64,000 nt of DNA from Bdellovibrio bacteriovorus. GTDB lineage: Bacteria; Bdellovibrionota; Bdellovibrionia; Bdellovibrionales; Bdellovibrionaceae. Positions 9,057-17,621 of the stretch are shown here, in pieces. Position 1 is the first letter of the stretch; every line of letters starts with the position of its first letter. A program made the translations under genes and the position numbers. The notes under the pieces were generated by a model that saw only the letters and a program-made list of their open reading frames with translations, searched no databases and was not told the DNA's origin. The stretch is from the NCBI RefSeq assembly GCF_001592745.1, contig NZ_LUKD01000001.1, positions 1,185,384-1,249,383 on the forward strand, written 5' to 3'.

Positions 9057-10328
9057 ATGGCTCTTCCCGACTGGAACTTATTAAAATCGAAGCTTTCTGT
9101 TTTAGCTGATGCCGCGAAGTACGATGCGTCCTGTTCAAGCAGCGGATCGCAACGCAAAAGAGATCCCAAAGGGATGGGAAATGTTGAAGGCATGGGAATT
9201 TGTCATAGTTATGCTCCGGATGGCCGATGTATCAGCCTTTTAAAAATTCTGATGACGAACTTTTGCATCTTCGACTGCAAATATTGCGTCAACCGCGTAT
9301 CAAGCGACGTTAAAAGAGCCAAGTTCAGTCCCGAAGAAATCGTCACTCTGACACTTGAGTTCTATCGTCGTAATTACATTGAAGGACTTTTCCTCAGTTC
9401 AGGTATTGTTGAAAGCTCAGACTCGACAATGGAAAAATTAATTTTAGTGGCAAAAACTTTGCGACAAGTTCATCGCTTTCAAGGATACATCCACTTAAAA
9501 GTTGTCGCTGGTGCTTCACAAGAGCTTATTGAAGAAGCCGGCTTATGGGCTGATAGAGTCAGTGCAAATATTGAAATGCCCGCGCAGCCGGATTTGGATC
9601 TTTTAGCTCCTGCTAAAACAATTGAATCCGCTACGACTTCCATGGATCAGATCGCAGAAAAAGTGAAAGAGACAAAAGAGGAGCAAAAGAAAACTTTCCG
9701 TGCTCCTCGTTTTGCTCCGGCGGGACAGACAACGCAGATGATAGTGGGAGCAACTCCCAGTTCGGATTCGTTAATTCTGCAGTCTTCGCAAAATTTGTAT
9801 AAGAAATATTCCTTACGACGGGTCTATTACTCTGCTTATAGTCCGATTCCTCACGCCGATGTTCTGCTTCCGACAGAGCAGCCGCCACTAATACGCGAAA
9901 ATAGACTTTACCAAGCCGACTGGCTTTTAAGGTTTTATAAATTCGACGCTTCAGAATTAACAAGTGCTGAGGATCCAAATCTTGCTTTGGACATGGACCC
10001 TAAAACAGCCTGGGCTCTGAAACATCGAGAGTATTTTCCGGTGAACGTGAACACGGCTTCTCGAGAACAGCTCTTGCGAGTTCCGGGATTTGGTGTACGC
10101 AACGTCGAAAGAATTCTTCAGATGCGGCCCTTTCGAAAGATCACTTTGATGGATCTCGCCAAACTGCGCGTTCCTTTAAAAAGAGCTCGTTATTTTGTTA
10201 TCACCTCAGATCACAACCCCGATGTGATGTTGCTAGACTCACAACACTTGAAAGAGTCCGTGGCACCGAGTTCGAACCAGCTTTCACTTTTTGACTTAGC
10301 CGTGACAGCAAAAACGGGCGAGCTATGA
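9057..10328 (+). CDS. Putative DNA modification/repair radical SAM protein (TIGR03916 type)
   Basis: 423 aa. The N-terminus KLSVLADAAKYDASCSSSGS and the GICHSYAPDGRC segment are signatures of this family. The radical-SAM cluster is C70-x3-C74-x2-C77 in FCIFDCKYCVNR. The C-terminal region (about 325-360) is a helix-hairpin-helix (VNTASREQLLRVPGFGVRNVERIL), consistent with DNA binding. It overlaps the DUF4130-UdgX gene by 4 bp (ATGA). This pairing is the known genomic association that gave the family its name; the reaction is unknown. Start 9057 is supported by the family N-terminus although no SD is present. Confidence 0.93.
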   Translation: MALPDWNLLKSKLSVLADAAKYDASCSSSGSQRKRDPKGMGNVEGMGICHSYAPDGRCISLLKILMTNFCIFDCKYCVNRVSSDVKRAKFSPEEIVTLTLEFYRRNYIEGLFLSSGIVESSDSTMEKLILVAKTLRQVHRFQGYIHLKVVAGASQELIEEAGLWADRVSANIEMPAQPDLDLLAPAKTIESATTSMDQIAEKVKETKEEQKKTFRAPRFAPAGQTTQMIVGATPSSDSLILQSSQNLYKKYSLRRVYYSAYSPIPHADVLLPTEQPPLIRENRLYQADWLLRFYKFDASELTSAEDPNLALDMDPKTAWALKHREYFPVNVNTASREQLLRVPGFGVRNVERILQMRPFRKITLMDLAKLRVPLKRARYFVITSDHNPDVMLLDSQHLKESVAPSSNQLSLFDLAVTAKTGEL

Positions 10329-11692
10329 GCTTAACTTTTGAATCGTGGCGATTAAAAGCCCGTGATCTTTTGATAAAAGGTGTTCCACCGAATCAAACTT
10401 ACTGGGATGAATCCCCTTCTCTTTTTAGTTTTGAAGAAACGGCTTTATTTGCTCCGGTCCCTCATCCAAAAGTTCCTAAGGAGTTTATGGAACTCGCCGA
10501 GGCTGTGGCCTGCGCGCGCGATCCTGAAAGATGGGCCTTGCTGTATCGACTGCTCTTCCGATTGAATCATGAAAATCAGAATCTTCTAAACATTGTTGTG
10601 GATGAGGATGTGCATAAAGCAAAACTACTTGCGAAATCGGTTCGCCACGATATTCACAAAATGCACGCCTTTGTTCGATTTAAAAAAGCAGACATTGACG
10701 GCGTCGAAACTTACGTTGCTTGGCATAAACCCGAGCACTTGATTCTTCCCTTGGCTACTCCGTTTTTTGTTCGACGCTTCGGAGATAAGCCTTGGTCTAT
10801 TTTTACACCTGACGGATCCGCTCACTGGAATTTACAAAACTTGTCTTTTTCTGAAGGCATGCCGCAAAACGAGTTTGACCATGAAGACCCCTTCGACGAA
10901 GTTTGGAAAACTTATTACCGGTCTATTTTTAATCCCGCTCGCTTAAAAATTAAAATGATGAAGGCCGAAATGTCGCCAAAGTATTGGTCCAGCCTTCCAG
11001 AGACCGAAATTATTCACGAGTTGATACGCAACACACCTAAACGATTGCAAGACATGGCCGAGGCTCCGCGCTTTAAAGCGGAAGTACCAAAGACAAGTTC
11101 TTGGGAAGAACTTCGTACAGCCGCTCTTTCTTGCAAAGCTTGTCCTATTGCTCAACACGCCAATCACACTGTATTCGGTGAAGGACCGTTACAGGCTGAT
11201 CTGATGATCGTGGGTGAGCAGCCGGGTGATGAAGAGGATCTTGCTGGTAAAGTCTTCATCGGCCCAGCGGGACAGATTTTATCACAAGCACTGGCATTAG
11301 CAGGTATCGACCGAGAATCCATCTATGTGACAAACGCCGTAAAACATTTTAAATGGACACAAGGAACAGAAAGCAAAGCGCGTATTCATAAAAAAGCCTC
11401 CGGAGCTGAAATGCACGCCTGCAAACCATGGCTTGAGTCTGAAATCGCTTTGGTTAAACCCAAAGTTATTCTAGCCTTAGGAGTGACGGCGGGTACGGCT
11501 CTTTACGGCCGCCTTGTGCAAATTCAATCTGAAAGAAATAAAGTAAATACCTCTAGTGCCTTTGCAAAAAGCCTTACGATCTCATGGCATCCATCTGCGA
11601 TTCTTCGCGCATTCAATGACGACGACCGCGAGCAAAAAATGAAGGACCTTGTAGAAGACTTAAAAAAGGCACATCACTTAAGCCAAACTTAA
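10325..11692 (+). CDS. DUF4130 - UdgX-type uracil-DNA glycosylase fusion
   Basis: 455 aa. Residues 1-240 match the DUF4130 'probable DNA metabolism protein' region (TIGR03915: ARDPERWALLYRLLFRLNHE, MHAFVRFK, WHKPEHLILPLATPFFVRRF). Residues 255-450 are a family 4/UdgX uracil-DNA glycosylase: motif A GEQPGDEEDLAGKVFIGPAG, Fe-S cysteines CKAC and HACKPWL, and motif B SWHPSAIL. The UdgX R-loop is present (SKARIHKKAS) with His355 at the position known to bond covalently to the uracil sugar in mycobacterial UdgX. It is coupled to the radical SAM gene. Its stop overlaps the convergent oxidoreductase stop (TTAA). Confidence 0.93.
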   Translation: MSLTFESWRLKARDLLIKGVPPNQTYWDESPSLFSFEETALFAPVPHPKVPKEFMELAEAVACARDPERWALLYRLLFRLNHENQNLLNIVVDEDVHKAKLLAKSVRHDIHKMHAFVRFKKADIDGVETYVAWHKPEHLILPLATPFFVRRFGDKPWSIFTPDGSAHWNLQNLSFSEGMPQNEFDHEDPFDEVWKTYYRSIFNPARLKIKMMKAEMSPKYWSSLPETEIIHELIRNTPKRLQDMAEAPRFKAEVPKTSSWEELRTAALSCKACPIAQHANHTVFGEGPLQADLMIVGEQPGDEEDLAGKVFIGPAGQILSQALALAGIDRESIYVTNAVKHFKWTQGTESKARIHKKASGAEMHACKPWLESEIALVKPKVILALGVTAGTALYGRLVQIQSERNKVNTSSAFAKSLTISWHPSAILRAFNDDDREQKMKDLVEDLKKAHHLSQT

Positions 11693-12621
11693 ATCTCATA
11701 AGAATTTCCCTTCAAAAAATCTTCGTTCACAAGCTCAAACACCGCTCCGGCTCCCGCCATGGAGCCACTTGCTGCGGCTTGAAGTACGGACTGCATCATC
11801 GTCATATTATCTCCCGCTGCAAAAACACCTGGGACCGAAGTCTGTTTCATTTCGTTGACTTGATAAAGTCCCATGTCGTTTTTTTCGCATCCCAGAGATT
11901 GACCAATATCTGACTTCATTTGAAACGGAAGAAGTGGAGTCGCAAATAAAGCGTCTCGCTCTTTCACCGTACCGTCTTCAAACTCAAGGCCTTGCAGACG
12001 CGTTCCCTCAAAAAGCAACTTCTTGATCTTCTTTTCAACGATCTCGATGCTGTTCTTCTTCATCTGAAGCTTCAGTTCTTCTGGAAAATCGGCAGGACCG
12101 TTTGTGAATACCACCACATCCTTAGAAAGCGCTGAAAACATCGGTATACCATGCGCAAGAAATTTGCCATTTCCCACGAGTCCCAACTTATGATTTCGCA
12201 CTTCAAAGCCATGACAATAAGGGCAATGAAAAACAGCTTTTCCCCATAATTCTTTTAACCCGGGAATTGCAGGGAGGCGATCTTGAATACCATAGGCAAG
12301 AATCACTTTTCGGAAATCCGTCACCTCTCCGGAAGAAAGTCGGGCGCGAAAAAAGTTCGTGTGTTTTTCGACCGAAGCGACCGAGCCTGAAAAAAATTGG
12401 ATAGTTTTATATTTTTCGAGATCGCGTCGGGCTTCTTTTCTCCACGTCGCCGGATGAATCCCGTCTTGTGTTGGAAAGTTATTAAGATGTTCTGAGGCCT
12501 CATTGCGAGGTCGCGCATCGTCACATACCAAAGCTGTCCGCCCGATTCTTCCTAAAGACATCGCCGCACTTAAACCCGCGGGTCCACCACCAATTATAAG
12601 CACATCCATAAGTTTATTCAT
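11689..12621 (-). CDS. Thioredoxin reductase-like FAD/NAD(P)-dependent oxidoreductase
   Basis: 310 aa from ATG 12619-12621, which has a good SD (GGAGG); a start 7 codons earlier lacks one. FAD motif GGGPAGLSAA is at residues 11-20. The redox-active pair is in FHCPYCHGFE, the NAD(P) motif is LGLVGNGKFLAHG, and the second FAD motif is VPGVFAAGDN. The length fits low-molecular-weight TrxR-like 'DUF/YumC or bacillithiol-disulfide reductase-like' proteins. The canonical CATC is replaced by CPYC, so the partner may not be thioredoxin. It is divergent from a LysR gene that probably controls it. Confidence 0.88.
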   Translation of the reverse strand: MNKLMDVLIIGGGPAGLSAAMSLGRIGRTALVCDDARPRNEASEHLNNFPTQDGIHPATWRKEARRDLEKYKTIQFFSGSVASVEKHTNFFRARLSSGEVTDFRKVILAYGIQDRLPAIPGLKELWGKAVFHCPYCHGFEVRNHKLGLVGNGKFLAHGIPMFSALSKDVVVFTNGPADFPEELKLQMKKNSIEIVEKKIKKLLFEGTRLQGLEFEDGTVKERDALFATPLLPFQMKSDIGQSLGCEKNDMGLYQVNEMKQTSVPGVFAAGDNMTMMQSVLQAAASGSMAGAGAVFELVNEDFLKGNSYEI

Positions 12622-12687
12622 GCGTCCTCCATACCATTTCATCCTAATAGATTCAGTGTGAAACGATAATTGCTAATGCGGTTGAAT

Positions 12688-12712
12688 TATTGATACTTTT
12701 TTGGTATCAATA
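12688..12712. promoter_or_regulatory. Palindrome between oxidoreductase and LysR genes
   Basis: Arms TATTGATAC (12688-12696) and GTATCAATA (12704-12712) are perfect complements separated by 7 bp. The site ends 4 bp before the LysR start and contains T-N11-A symmetry. It is a good candidate LysR operator for both divergent genes. Confidence 0.6.
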
Positions 12713-12716
12713 GGTA

Positions 12717-13634
12717 ATGGATCTATCTAAGCTTAAGGCCTTTGTCGTAGTTGCCGAAGAACTGAATTTTCGTAAGAGCGCTGAAATACTGGGAATGTCC
12801 CAACCTCCGCTCACCCGCCTTATTGCTTCATTTGAAGATGAATTAGGGACAGCTTTGTTTGAAAGGACCACACGCCAAGTGAAGCTCACGGGGGCCGGTG
12901 TCTTTCTTTTGAAAGAAGGAAAGGAAATCCTTTCGCGTGCGCAAGGGCTGGAATCCGAGATTAGAGCTTTAGGGAAAATGAAAACCGGAAAAATCAGCAT
13001 CGCCTTTTCCTCCACGGGATTTTTGGCAAATCTTCCTAAAATTATCCGCGAGTTTCAGGATAGATTCCCGAAAATTAAAATTGAGCTTCAACAAGAAACC
13101 CGCGCTGCGATTGTTAAAGGTCTTAAAAGCGGCCGATTTGATGTCGGATTTTTAGAGGGCAGCCTGAGGGATGAAAACTTCCAGTTTCATTCAGTCCAGG
13201 ATGAAAACCTGGGGGTTCTGCTTCCGAAGAATCACCCATTGAGCAAAAGAAAAGAAATCGAACTTAAAGAGCTCAGCGATGAAACAATCATTCTTCATCC
13301 GAAAAAGGACAACAAAGATTTTTACGAAACGATCTCTTACTTGTTTGTTCAAGCTGGCATTAAACCGCTAACTTATGTAAAGAAAGATCACGAAATCTGC
13401 CCGTTGCTTGTCGCTACGGGAAAGGGCGTATCTTTGACGATCGCCGCGACTCAAAATTTTGCTCCTGCAGAAACTCGATTCGTACCGATTAAAAAACTTT
13501 ATCTGCCGGTCAGCGTGTTTTGGGAAAATGAAAATACGAATGCATCCTTAAAGACATTCTTAAGCTTCGTCGTTGAAAATCATGCGCTTTCTAACGGGAA
13601 ACCAGAATGTCTTATGGACGTGATGAGACTTTAG
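12717..13634 (+). CDS. LysR family transcriptional regulator
   Basis: 305 aa. The N-terminal winged HTH has LNFRKSAEILGMSQPPLTRLIASFEDELG and ALFERTTRQVKLTGAG. The effector domain starts near residue 88 (GKISIAFSSTGFLANLPKII) and includes RFDVGFLEG. It fits the BenM/CatM/AlsR-like branch (SQPPLTR). It is transcribed away from the TrxR-like oxidoreductase across a 95-bp gap containing a palindromic site, so redox control of that enzyme is a reasonable inference. The 3' end overlaps the convergent coiled-coil gene by 4 bp. Confidence 0.93.
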   Translation: MDLSKLKAFVVVAEELNFRKSAEILGMSQPPLTRLIASFEDELGTALFERTTRQVKLTGAGVFLLKEGKEILSRAQGLESEIRALGKMKTGKISIAFSSTGFLANLPKIIREFQDRFPKIKIELQQETRAAIVKGLKSGRFDVGFLEGSLRDENFQFHSVQDENLGVLLPKNHPLSKRKEIELKELSDETIILHPKKDNKDFYETISYLFVQAGIKPLTYVKKDHEICPLLVATGKGVSLTIAATQNFAPAETRFVPIKKLYLPVSVFWENENTNASLKTFLSFVVENHALSNGKPECLMDVMRL

Positions 13635-14233
13635 TGAGATGTAAATTCAGAGTTAAACGCGTGAATACGACGACCAATCGCCGTTAAGCTTTGCTCCAAG
13701 GAATCTGCACCTTGTTCGAGTGTTTTCAATCTAGAAACTTGTGCCTCTTTTTTTAAAGTTCGAGCTTCATCAATAAGTGGCTCAAGCTGTAATTGGAACG
13801 CCGCTAGGCGCATGGCAACTTTACTTTGCTCTTCATCAGAAACCTTTTCGCCCTCGGGACGTTTCAAGTCATTCAACGACAAAGTCAGCTCACGAACCTT
13901 TTCGCCGAGCGCACGAAATTGTTCCATCTTTTGTTGGTGTTGATTTTGACGAGCCTCCAACATTTCAGCCTTTGCAGCGACCAATGCAGCCGCTTTTTCC
14001 GCCTCGGCACGAGCCTCATTGAGAGATGTGGAAAGATGAACAACTTCATCAGAAACACCCAAACCACATTCAGTGAAACGATTCATCAATCGCTGAACTT
14101 GTTCAAAGTCGAAATCTGATTTTAATTCCATCTCGTCGATCTTCGCACCTAAGCGAACAATCTCAGAAAGATAGTTATCAAGTTTTAAAGCGGCTTCTAC
14201 CAATGCAGAGGGATTTTTGATTTTGTTTGTCAT
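13631..14233 (-). CDS. Coiled-coil protein of unknown function
   Basis: 200 aa from ATG 14231-14233; an upstream in-frame TTG at 14269 is less likely. I do not recognise a family. The sequence is almost entirely predicted helix with long heptad-like runs (ARAEAEKAAALVAAKAEML; TLSLNDLKRPEGEKV; TLKKEAQVSRLKTLEQGADS), is charged, and has no signal peptide or membrane segment. A cytoplasmic scaffold or filament-associated protein is possible, but nothing shows it. It is convergent with the LysR gene and lies downstream of a strong hairpin that separates it from DUF2239. Confidence 0.75.
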   Translation of the reverse strand: MTNKIKNPSALVEAALKLDNYLSEIVRLGAKIDEMELKSDFDFEQVQRLMNRFTECGLGVSDEVVHLSTSLNEARAEAEKAAALVAAKAEMLEARQNQHQQKMEQFRALGEKVRELTLSLNDLKRPEGEKVSDEEQSKVAMRLAAFQLQLEPLIDEARTLKKEAQVSRLKTLEQGADSLEQSLTAIGRRIHAFNSEFTSH

Positions 14234-14308
14234 GCCCGGGGTTATGTCACAGGCCGATTTTAAAGCCAAATTTTTCGGACGCAGTTTCCGTTACAAGTTC
14301 GCCATAAT

Positions 14309-14335
14309 AGCAGGGGTCTGCAGAAGACCCCTGCT
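14309..14335. terminator. Strong hairpin between DUF2239 and coiled-coil genes
   Basis: An 11-bp perfect stem (AGCAGGGGTCT / AGACCCCTGCT) with a 5-nt loop lies just after the DUF2239 stop. The T-rich side faces the plus strand, so on the minus strand it lacks a clean U-tract. It probably ends the MFS-DUF2239 transcript. Confidence 0.6.
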
Positions 14336-14343
14336 TTATTTTC

Positions 14344-14925
14344 TTATAAGCTAGGCTCGGCTAGCATATTAATATGAGCCCGCACATCTTCAGGCCACTT
14401 CGAGATCAGTTTTTTAAACTTCTCTGCATCTTTCGCATAAAGAGCTCTAAGCGCTTCTTCATAGTCTGGAAGATCCCCGGCCATCACAGTCATAAATTTA
14501 TAGGTGGCATCTTGAGATTGGCGGATCAAATCCTTTGCAGCGTTTTTCTTTTTCGCCTCATCTACAAGTCTTCGCAACGTCACCGAAGCTCCGCCCGGTT
14601 GTTTTGCCAACCAGTCCCAGTGTTGCGGTAAAAGTGTGACTTCTTTTGAAGTGACACCCAACTTAGGACGGCCCGGACCGCCTTTGGCCGGCTCTTCTTC
14701 TTTGATCAAGCCTGATTTTTCAAGACGCTTAAGAACGGCATCGACCGTTCCCCGCAAGTCCAATTCCACTTGCTGACTTGTTTGATTATCAAAGATCAGA
14801 ATGGCTGCTTGGGGATGATCTTCTAAATGCTCTTTCACTTTTAGAGCGACATCTTTTATGCTACCGCTCGCGATTCTTTGTGAACTGCTGAATGCTGTGC
14901 AGGTTTGCAAATTACTTTGCTGCAT
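14344..14925 (-). CDS. DUF2239 family protein
   Basis: 193 aa, complete DUF2239. The diagnostic block is GPGRPKLGVTSKEVTLLPQHWDWL followed by QPGGASVTLRRLVDEAKK (residues about 83-128). The N-terminal part (FSSSQRIASGSIKDVALKVKEHL; ILIFDNQTSQQVELDLRGT) is also typical. Function is unknown; the family resembles a ribbon-helix-helix or 'AraC-associated' small regulator only loosely. It overlaps the upstream MFS gene by 14 bp, so the two are co-translated. That link suggests a role tied to export or resistance. Confidence 0.88.
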   Translation of the reverse strand: MQQSNLQTCTAFSSSQRIASGSIKDVALKVKEHLEDHPQAAILIFDNQTSQQVELDLRGTVDAVLKRLEKSGLIKEEEPAKGGPGRPKLGVTSKEVTLLPQHWDWLAKQPGGASVTLRRLVDEAKKKNAAKDLIRQSQDATYKFMTVMAGDLPDYEEALRALYAKDAEKFKKLISKWPEDVRAHINMLAEPSL

Positions 14926-16144
14926 AAACGTTTCCTTTCAATGACTTCGCAATAAGCCACATCATAAATAAAGTTATAAGGGAGCTTGCAATCACGACGT
15001 AACCAACAACATCATAATGTTCTAAAACCCCTTGAGGTCCTTCAACAACGATGAGTCCGGCTACCACAGAAGCACATCCTCCCGCCACTTGCTGAATGGA
15101 AGATCCCACCGACATGAATGCTCCACGATTGGATACGGAAGGAATGCCTGACATCAAAGTCTGTGAAGGAATCATGCGCGAGAAAACTCCAACGAACATC
15201 AAGACGTTGACCAAAATCACAAGGCCCAAAGGCGTAATTCCAAGATGAGTATAAATCGCCACCATAATGATTCCTAAAATCGTTCCAAACAGAAAGACCT
15301 TGAAGTTTCCAAACGTGTCACACGCTCTTCCAACCAGGGGTCCAATGAGGATCGAGGCAAAACCAGAAATCAGATAAATCATCGGAAGCTGATTTTGAGA
15401 AATTCCTAAATTGTTCACGGTGAACGCGGTACCAAAAGGCATCAGCATAAAGCCACCGATCGAAAGAAGTGCTGTCGCGCCAAAGGCCATAAGGTATTTA
15501 GGCGTGGCGACGGTAGATACTAAATGCGCGACGGGGCTATGCTCTGTTTGAACTTTTAAGTGTTCATCAATGGGCTTAAGATAAGCGAAAATGCCGATGC
15601 CCGCGATCGTACTCACAACAACTAGCATGATAAACGGGGCTTTCCATCCCCAAAGATTTGAGAAATAAAGTCCCGCTGGCAAACCCAGGATTTGGCTAGC
15701 AGCAAAAGCTGTTTGCACAAAACCCATTACGCGACCGCGTTTTTCCATCGGAAATAAATCGGTGATGATCGCAAAGACGATCGACCCAATCACTCCCCCA
15801 AAGATTCCCGTGATCAGTCTGGCGGCAACAAGCCACTCAAAAGTATTCACAAGACCACACATCAAGGTTCCTAAAACGAAGCCCGTGTAAAAAAATAAAA
15901 GCAATTTCTTACGATCGAAACGATCCGCAAAACCCGCCGCTAGAAATCCGGAAACTCCGGCACTAAAGGCATACCCTGAGACCACGATCCCAAATTGTGC
16001 GGGTGTGATCTTCAGCGCCGGCATTAAGACCGCACCTAAAGGAGAAACAATCATAAAGTCTAAAATGATTGTGAATTGAAGAAAGGCCAATAGGGCCACA
16101 ACAAATTTTTGGTAGCCCGTGAAAGGCTCGATTCGTTTTTCCAT
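14912..16144 (-). CDS. MFS transporter (DHA family drug/metabolite exporter)
   Basis: 410 aa with 12 predicted TM segments. The motif between TM2 and TM3 is AAGFADRFDRKKLLLF (the GxxxDRxGRR consensus). A short variant of motif C, QILGLPAGLYFSNLWGWKAPF, lies in TM5. This composition is typical of 12-TM drug:H+ antiporters related to arabinose efflux permeases (YdhP/AraJ type). First gene of a two-gene operon with DUF2239. Its promoter region carries two copies of a TTATCCGGGTAA-like site, pointing to control by a dimeric repressor not encoded next to it. Confidence 0.92.
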   Translation of the reverse strand: MEKRIEPFTGYQKFVVALLAFLQFTIILDFMIVSPLGAVLMPALKITPAQFGIVVSGYAFSAGVSGFLAAGFADRFDRKKLLLFFYTGFVLGTLMCGLVNTFEWLVAARLITGIFGGVIGSIVFAIITDLFPMEKRGRVMGFVQTAFAASQILGLPAGLYFSNLWGWKAPFIMLVVVSTIAGIGIFAYLKPIDEHLKVQTEHSPVAHLVSTVATPKYLMAFGATALLSIGGFMLMPFGTAFTVNNLGISQNQLPMIYLISGFASILIGPLVGRACDTFGNFKVFLFGTILGIIMVAIYTHLGITPLGLVILVNVLMFVGVFSRMIPSQTLMSGIPSVSNRGAFMSVGSSIQQVAGGCASVVAGLIVVEGPQGVLEHYDVVGYVVIASSLITLFMMWLIAKSLKGNVYAAK

Positions 16145-16153
16145 GAAATCAAT

Positions 16154-16194
16154 TATACCCGGATAAAATAAAAATGCAATATTATCCGGGTAAT
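16154..16194 (-). promoter_or_regulatory. Two inverted copies of a pseudo-palindromic TTATCCGGGTAA operator
   Basis: TACCCGGATAA (16156-16166) and TTATCCGGGTA (16182-16192) are exact reverse complements, and each is itself nearly palindromic around CCGG. They sit 12-50 bp upstream of the MFS start, where a promoter would lie. They look like a tandem repressor site of the MarR/HxlR/TetR kind. Confidence 0.6.
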
Positions 16195-16251
16195 ATTATA
16201 CGTTTAATAAAAATCTAGCTATTTCAACAGCTTACACCAACAATAGATATA

Positions 16252-17607
16252 TCACAGGTTGTTTCTACGTCGAATTTCTTGAATCTGCGCCTTCTGATAA
16301 GACCCAAATACATCATTGAACAGACATCGAATCAGGGGGTCCTCAACGATGTCGGCATATTGAATTTCTTCTTCTATTTTTGCTGTAAAACGAAAGTCAT
16401 TAATACGAACATACATAGATGTCAGTGACTCGCCCAACTCAAGGGCGGCATACACTTTAAATAAAGGAACTTCTGTCACCCAAGCGACTGGAATCTGAGA
16501 AGATTCCTCAAGGATTTCTGCCGTTGAGTCTTTTAACAAATAATGAAAATCAAAAGCCTTACCATCGTGATCAAAAAGGGTCAGTCGCCAGCGGCGAGCT
16601 TTTAGAAAATAATCATCCTGAGGCGGATCCATAGATTCAAATTTCTCTATGAGACCTTTTCGACAATACTCTAACACCACCCGCTTTTCGGTATCTGAAA
16701 GTTTCGGAAATTTTCGTGCAATCTCTGCTGTCGGTGGCGGGATTAGAGAAGGATCAAATTTATAATCGACATTCTGTTCACCGATCGGCTTGATCCATCG
16801 CAAGGGTTCAGAGTGTTTTATGCCACTCTTACAAAGTTCAATCGAAACGCCAGGATTTAAACGAACAGTCTCTGTGTCTTGCAAAACATCGGAAATTTCT
16901 TTTTGAAACTGCTTATAAGTAATGGGAAAGAAAGCCTGATTATACCAAGACCAGGGCTCAAGCTGGAACTGGCAAGAGCTTGGTACAATGTACTTTGGAT
17001 TAAGCTCTTTAATCTGTTCGATCCACTCTGGAGGAAGACTTCGTGAAACTTCGGGCGCACGAGAAGGCGCAATCACATCCAGTTCCCGCATTGTTTGAAA
17101 AGGCCAAAGCACCATGTCCCAAGAGCCCTCTTTTTTTAAAAGGTCCAAGGTGGAATAATCGATCCACGAATCAACAACATTTAGAATGTTGAAACCCTGA
17201 TGCTTGATTTGAAAAAGAGAATCGACGTCCTGATCCAAAGCGCGACGGGGAATGATTTCGATATCGCCGATTTGTACACTTTCATTGAGGCTTAAAGAAA
17301 AGACGTTTCTAAATCCCAGCTCACGAATCAAAGAAAACATCTCTTCATGAACGCAAAACATGTAAAGCGGCGTCTCTTTATCTAAAAGATTCAGACTTTC
17401 CATTGAACAATGATCATCATGGTAGTGGGAAATAAAAATAGCCGAAAGTTTTAGCTTAGAAACTTCTTTTAAATCGAATTCAATAGAAGGATACGCGTGA
17501 CAGTTACGACTGAAAGGATTTTCAAAAATAGGATCAAACGCGATTTTAGCTGCGCCCGTTTCAAAAATATAACCTGCATGCAAAATTCGAGAGATTTTTA
17601 AAGACAC
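16252..17607 (-). CDS. MBL-fold metallohydrolase
   Basis: 451 aa. The metal motif HxHxDH is at residues 61-66 (SHYHDDH), and residues 1-230 form a beta-lactamase fold with further metal-site candidates in IIPRRALDQD and NVVDSW. The second half (about 270-451) has no recognised domain and contains a predicted helical region (KLSDTEKRVVLEYCRKGLIEK). The N-terminal half recalls UlaG/CMP-Neu5Ac hydroxylase-like MBL proteins, but the substrate cannot be assigned. It starts 14 bp after the SRPBCC gene, so the two form an operon. Confidence 0.82.
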   Translation of the reverse strand: MSLKISRILHAGYIFETGAAKIAFDPIFENPFSRNCHAYPSIEFDLKEVSKLKLSAIFISHYHDDHCSMESLNLLDKETPLYMFCVHEEMFSLIRELGFRNVFSLSLNESVQIGDIEIIPRRALDQDVDSLFQIKHQGFNILNVVDSWIDYSTLDLLKKEGSWDMVLWPFQTMRELDVIAPSRAPEVSRSLPPEWIEQIKELNPKYIVPSSCQFQLEPWSWYNQAFFPITYKQFQKEISDVLQDTETVRLNPGVSIELCKSGIKHSEPLRWIKPIGEQNVDYKFDPSLIPPPTAEIARKFPKLSDTEKRVVLEYCRKGLIEKFESMDPPQDDYFLKARRWRLTLFDHDGKAFDFHYLLKDSTAEILEESSQIPVAWVTEVPLFKVYAALELGESLTSMYVRINDFRFTAKIEEEIQYADIVEDPLIRCLFNDVFGSYQKAQIQEIRRRNNL

Positions 17608-17621
17608 GGGCGCATCATATT

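Noticed and set aside
13777-14119. Two plus-strand frames over the coiled-coil gene
   Set aside because: Shadows of a helical, Ala/Glu-rich coding sequence on the other strand.
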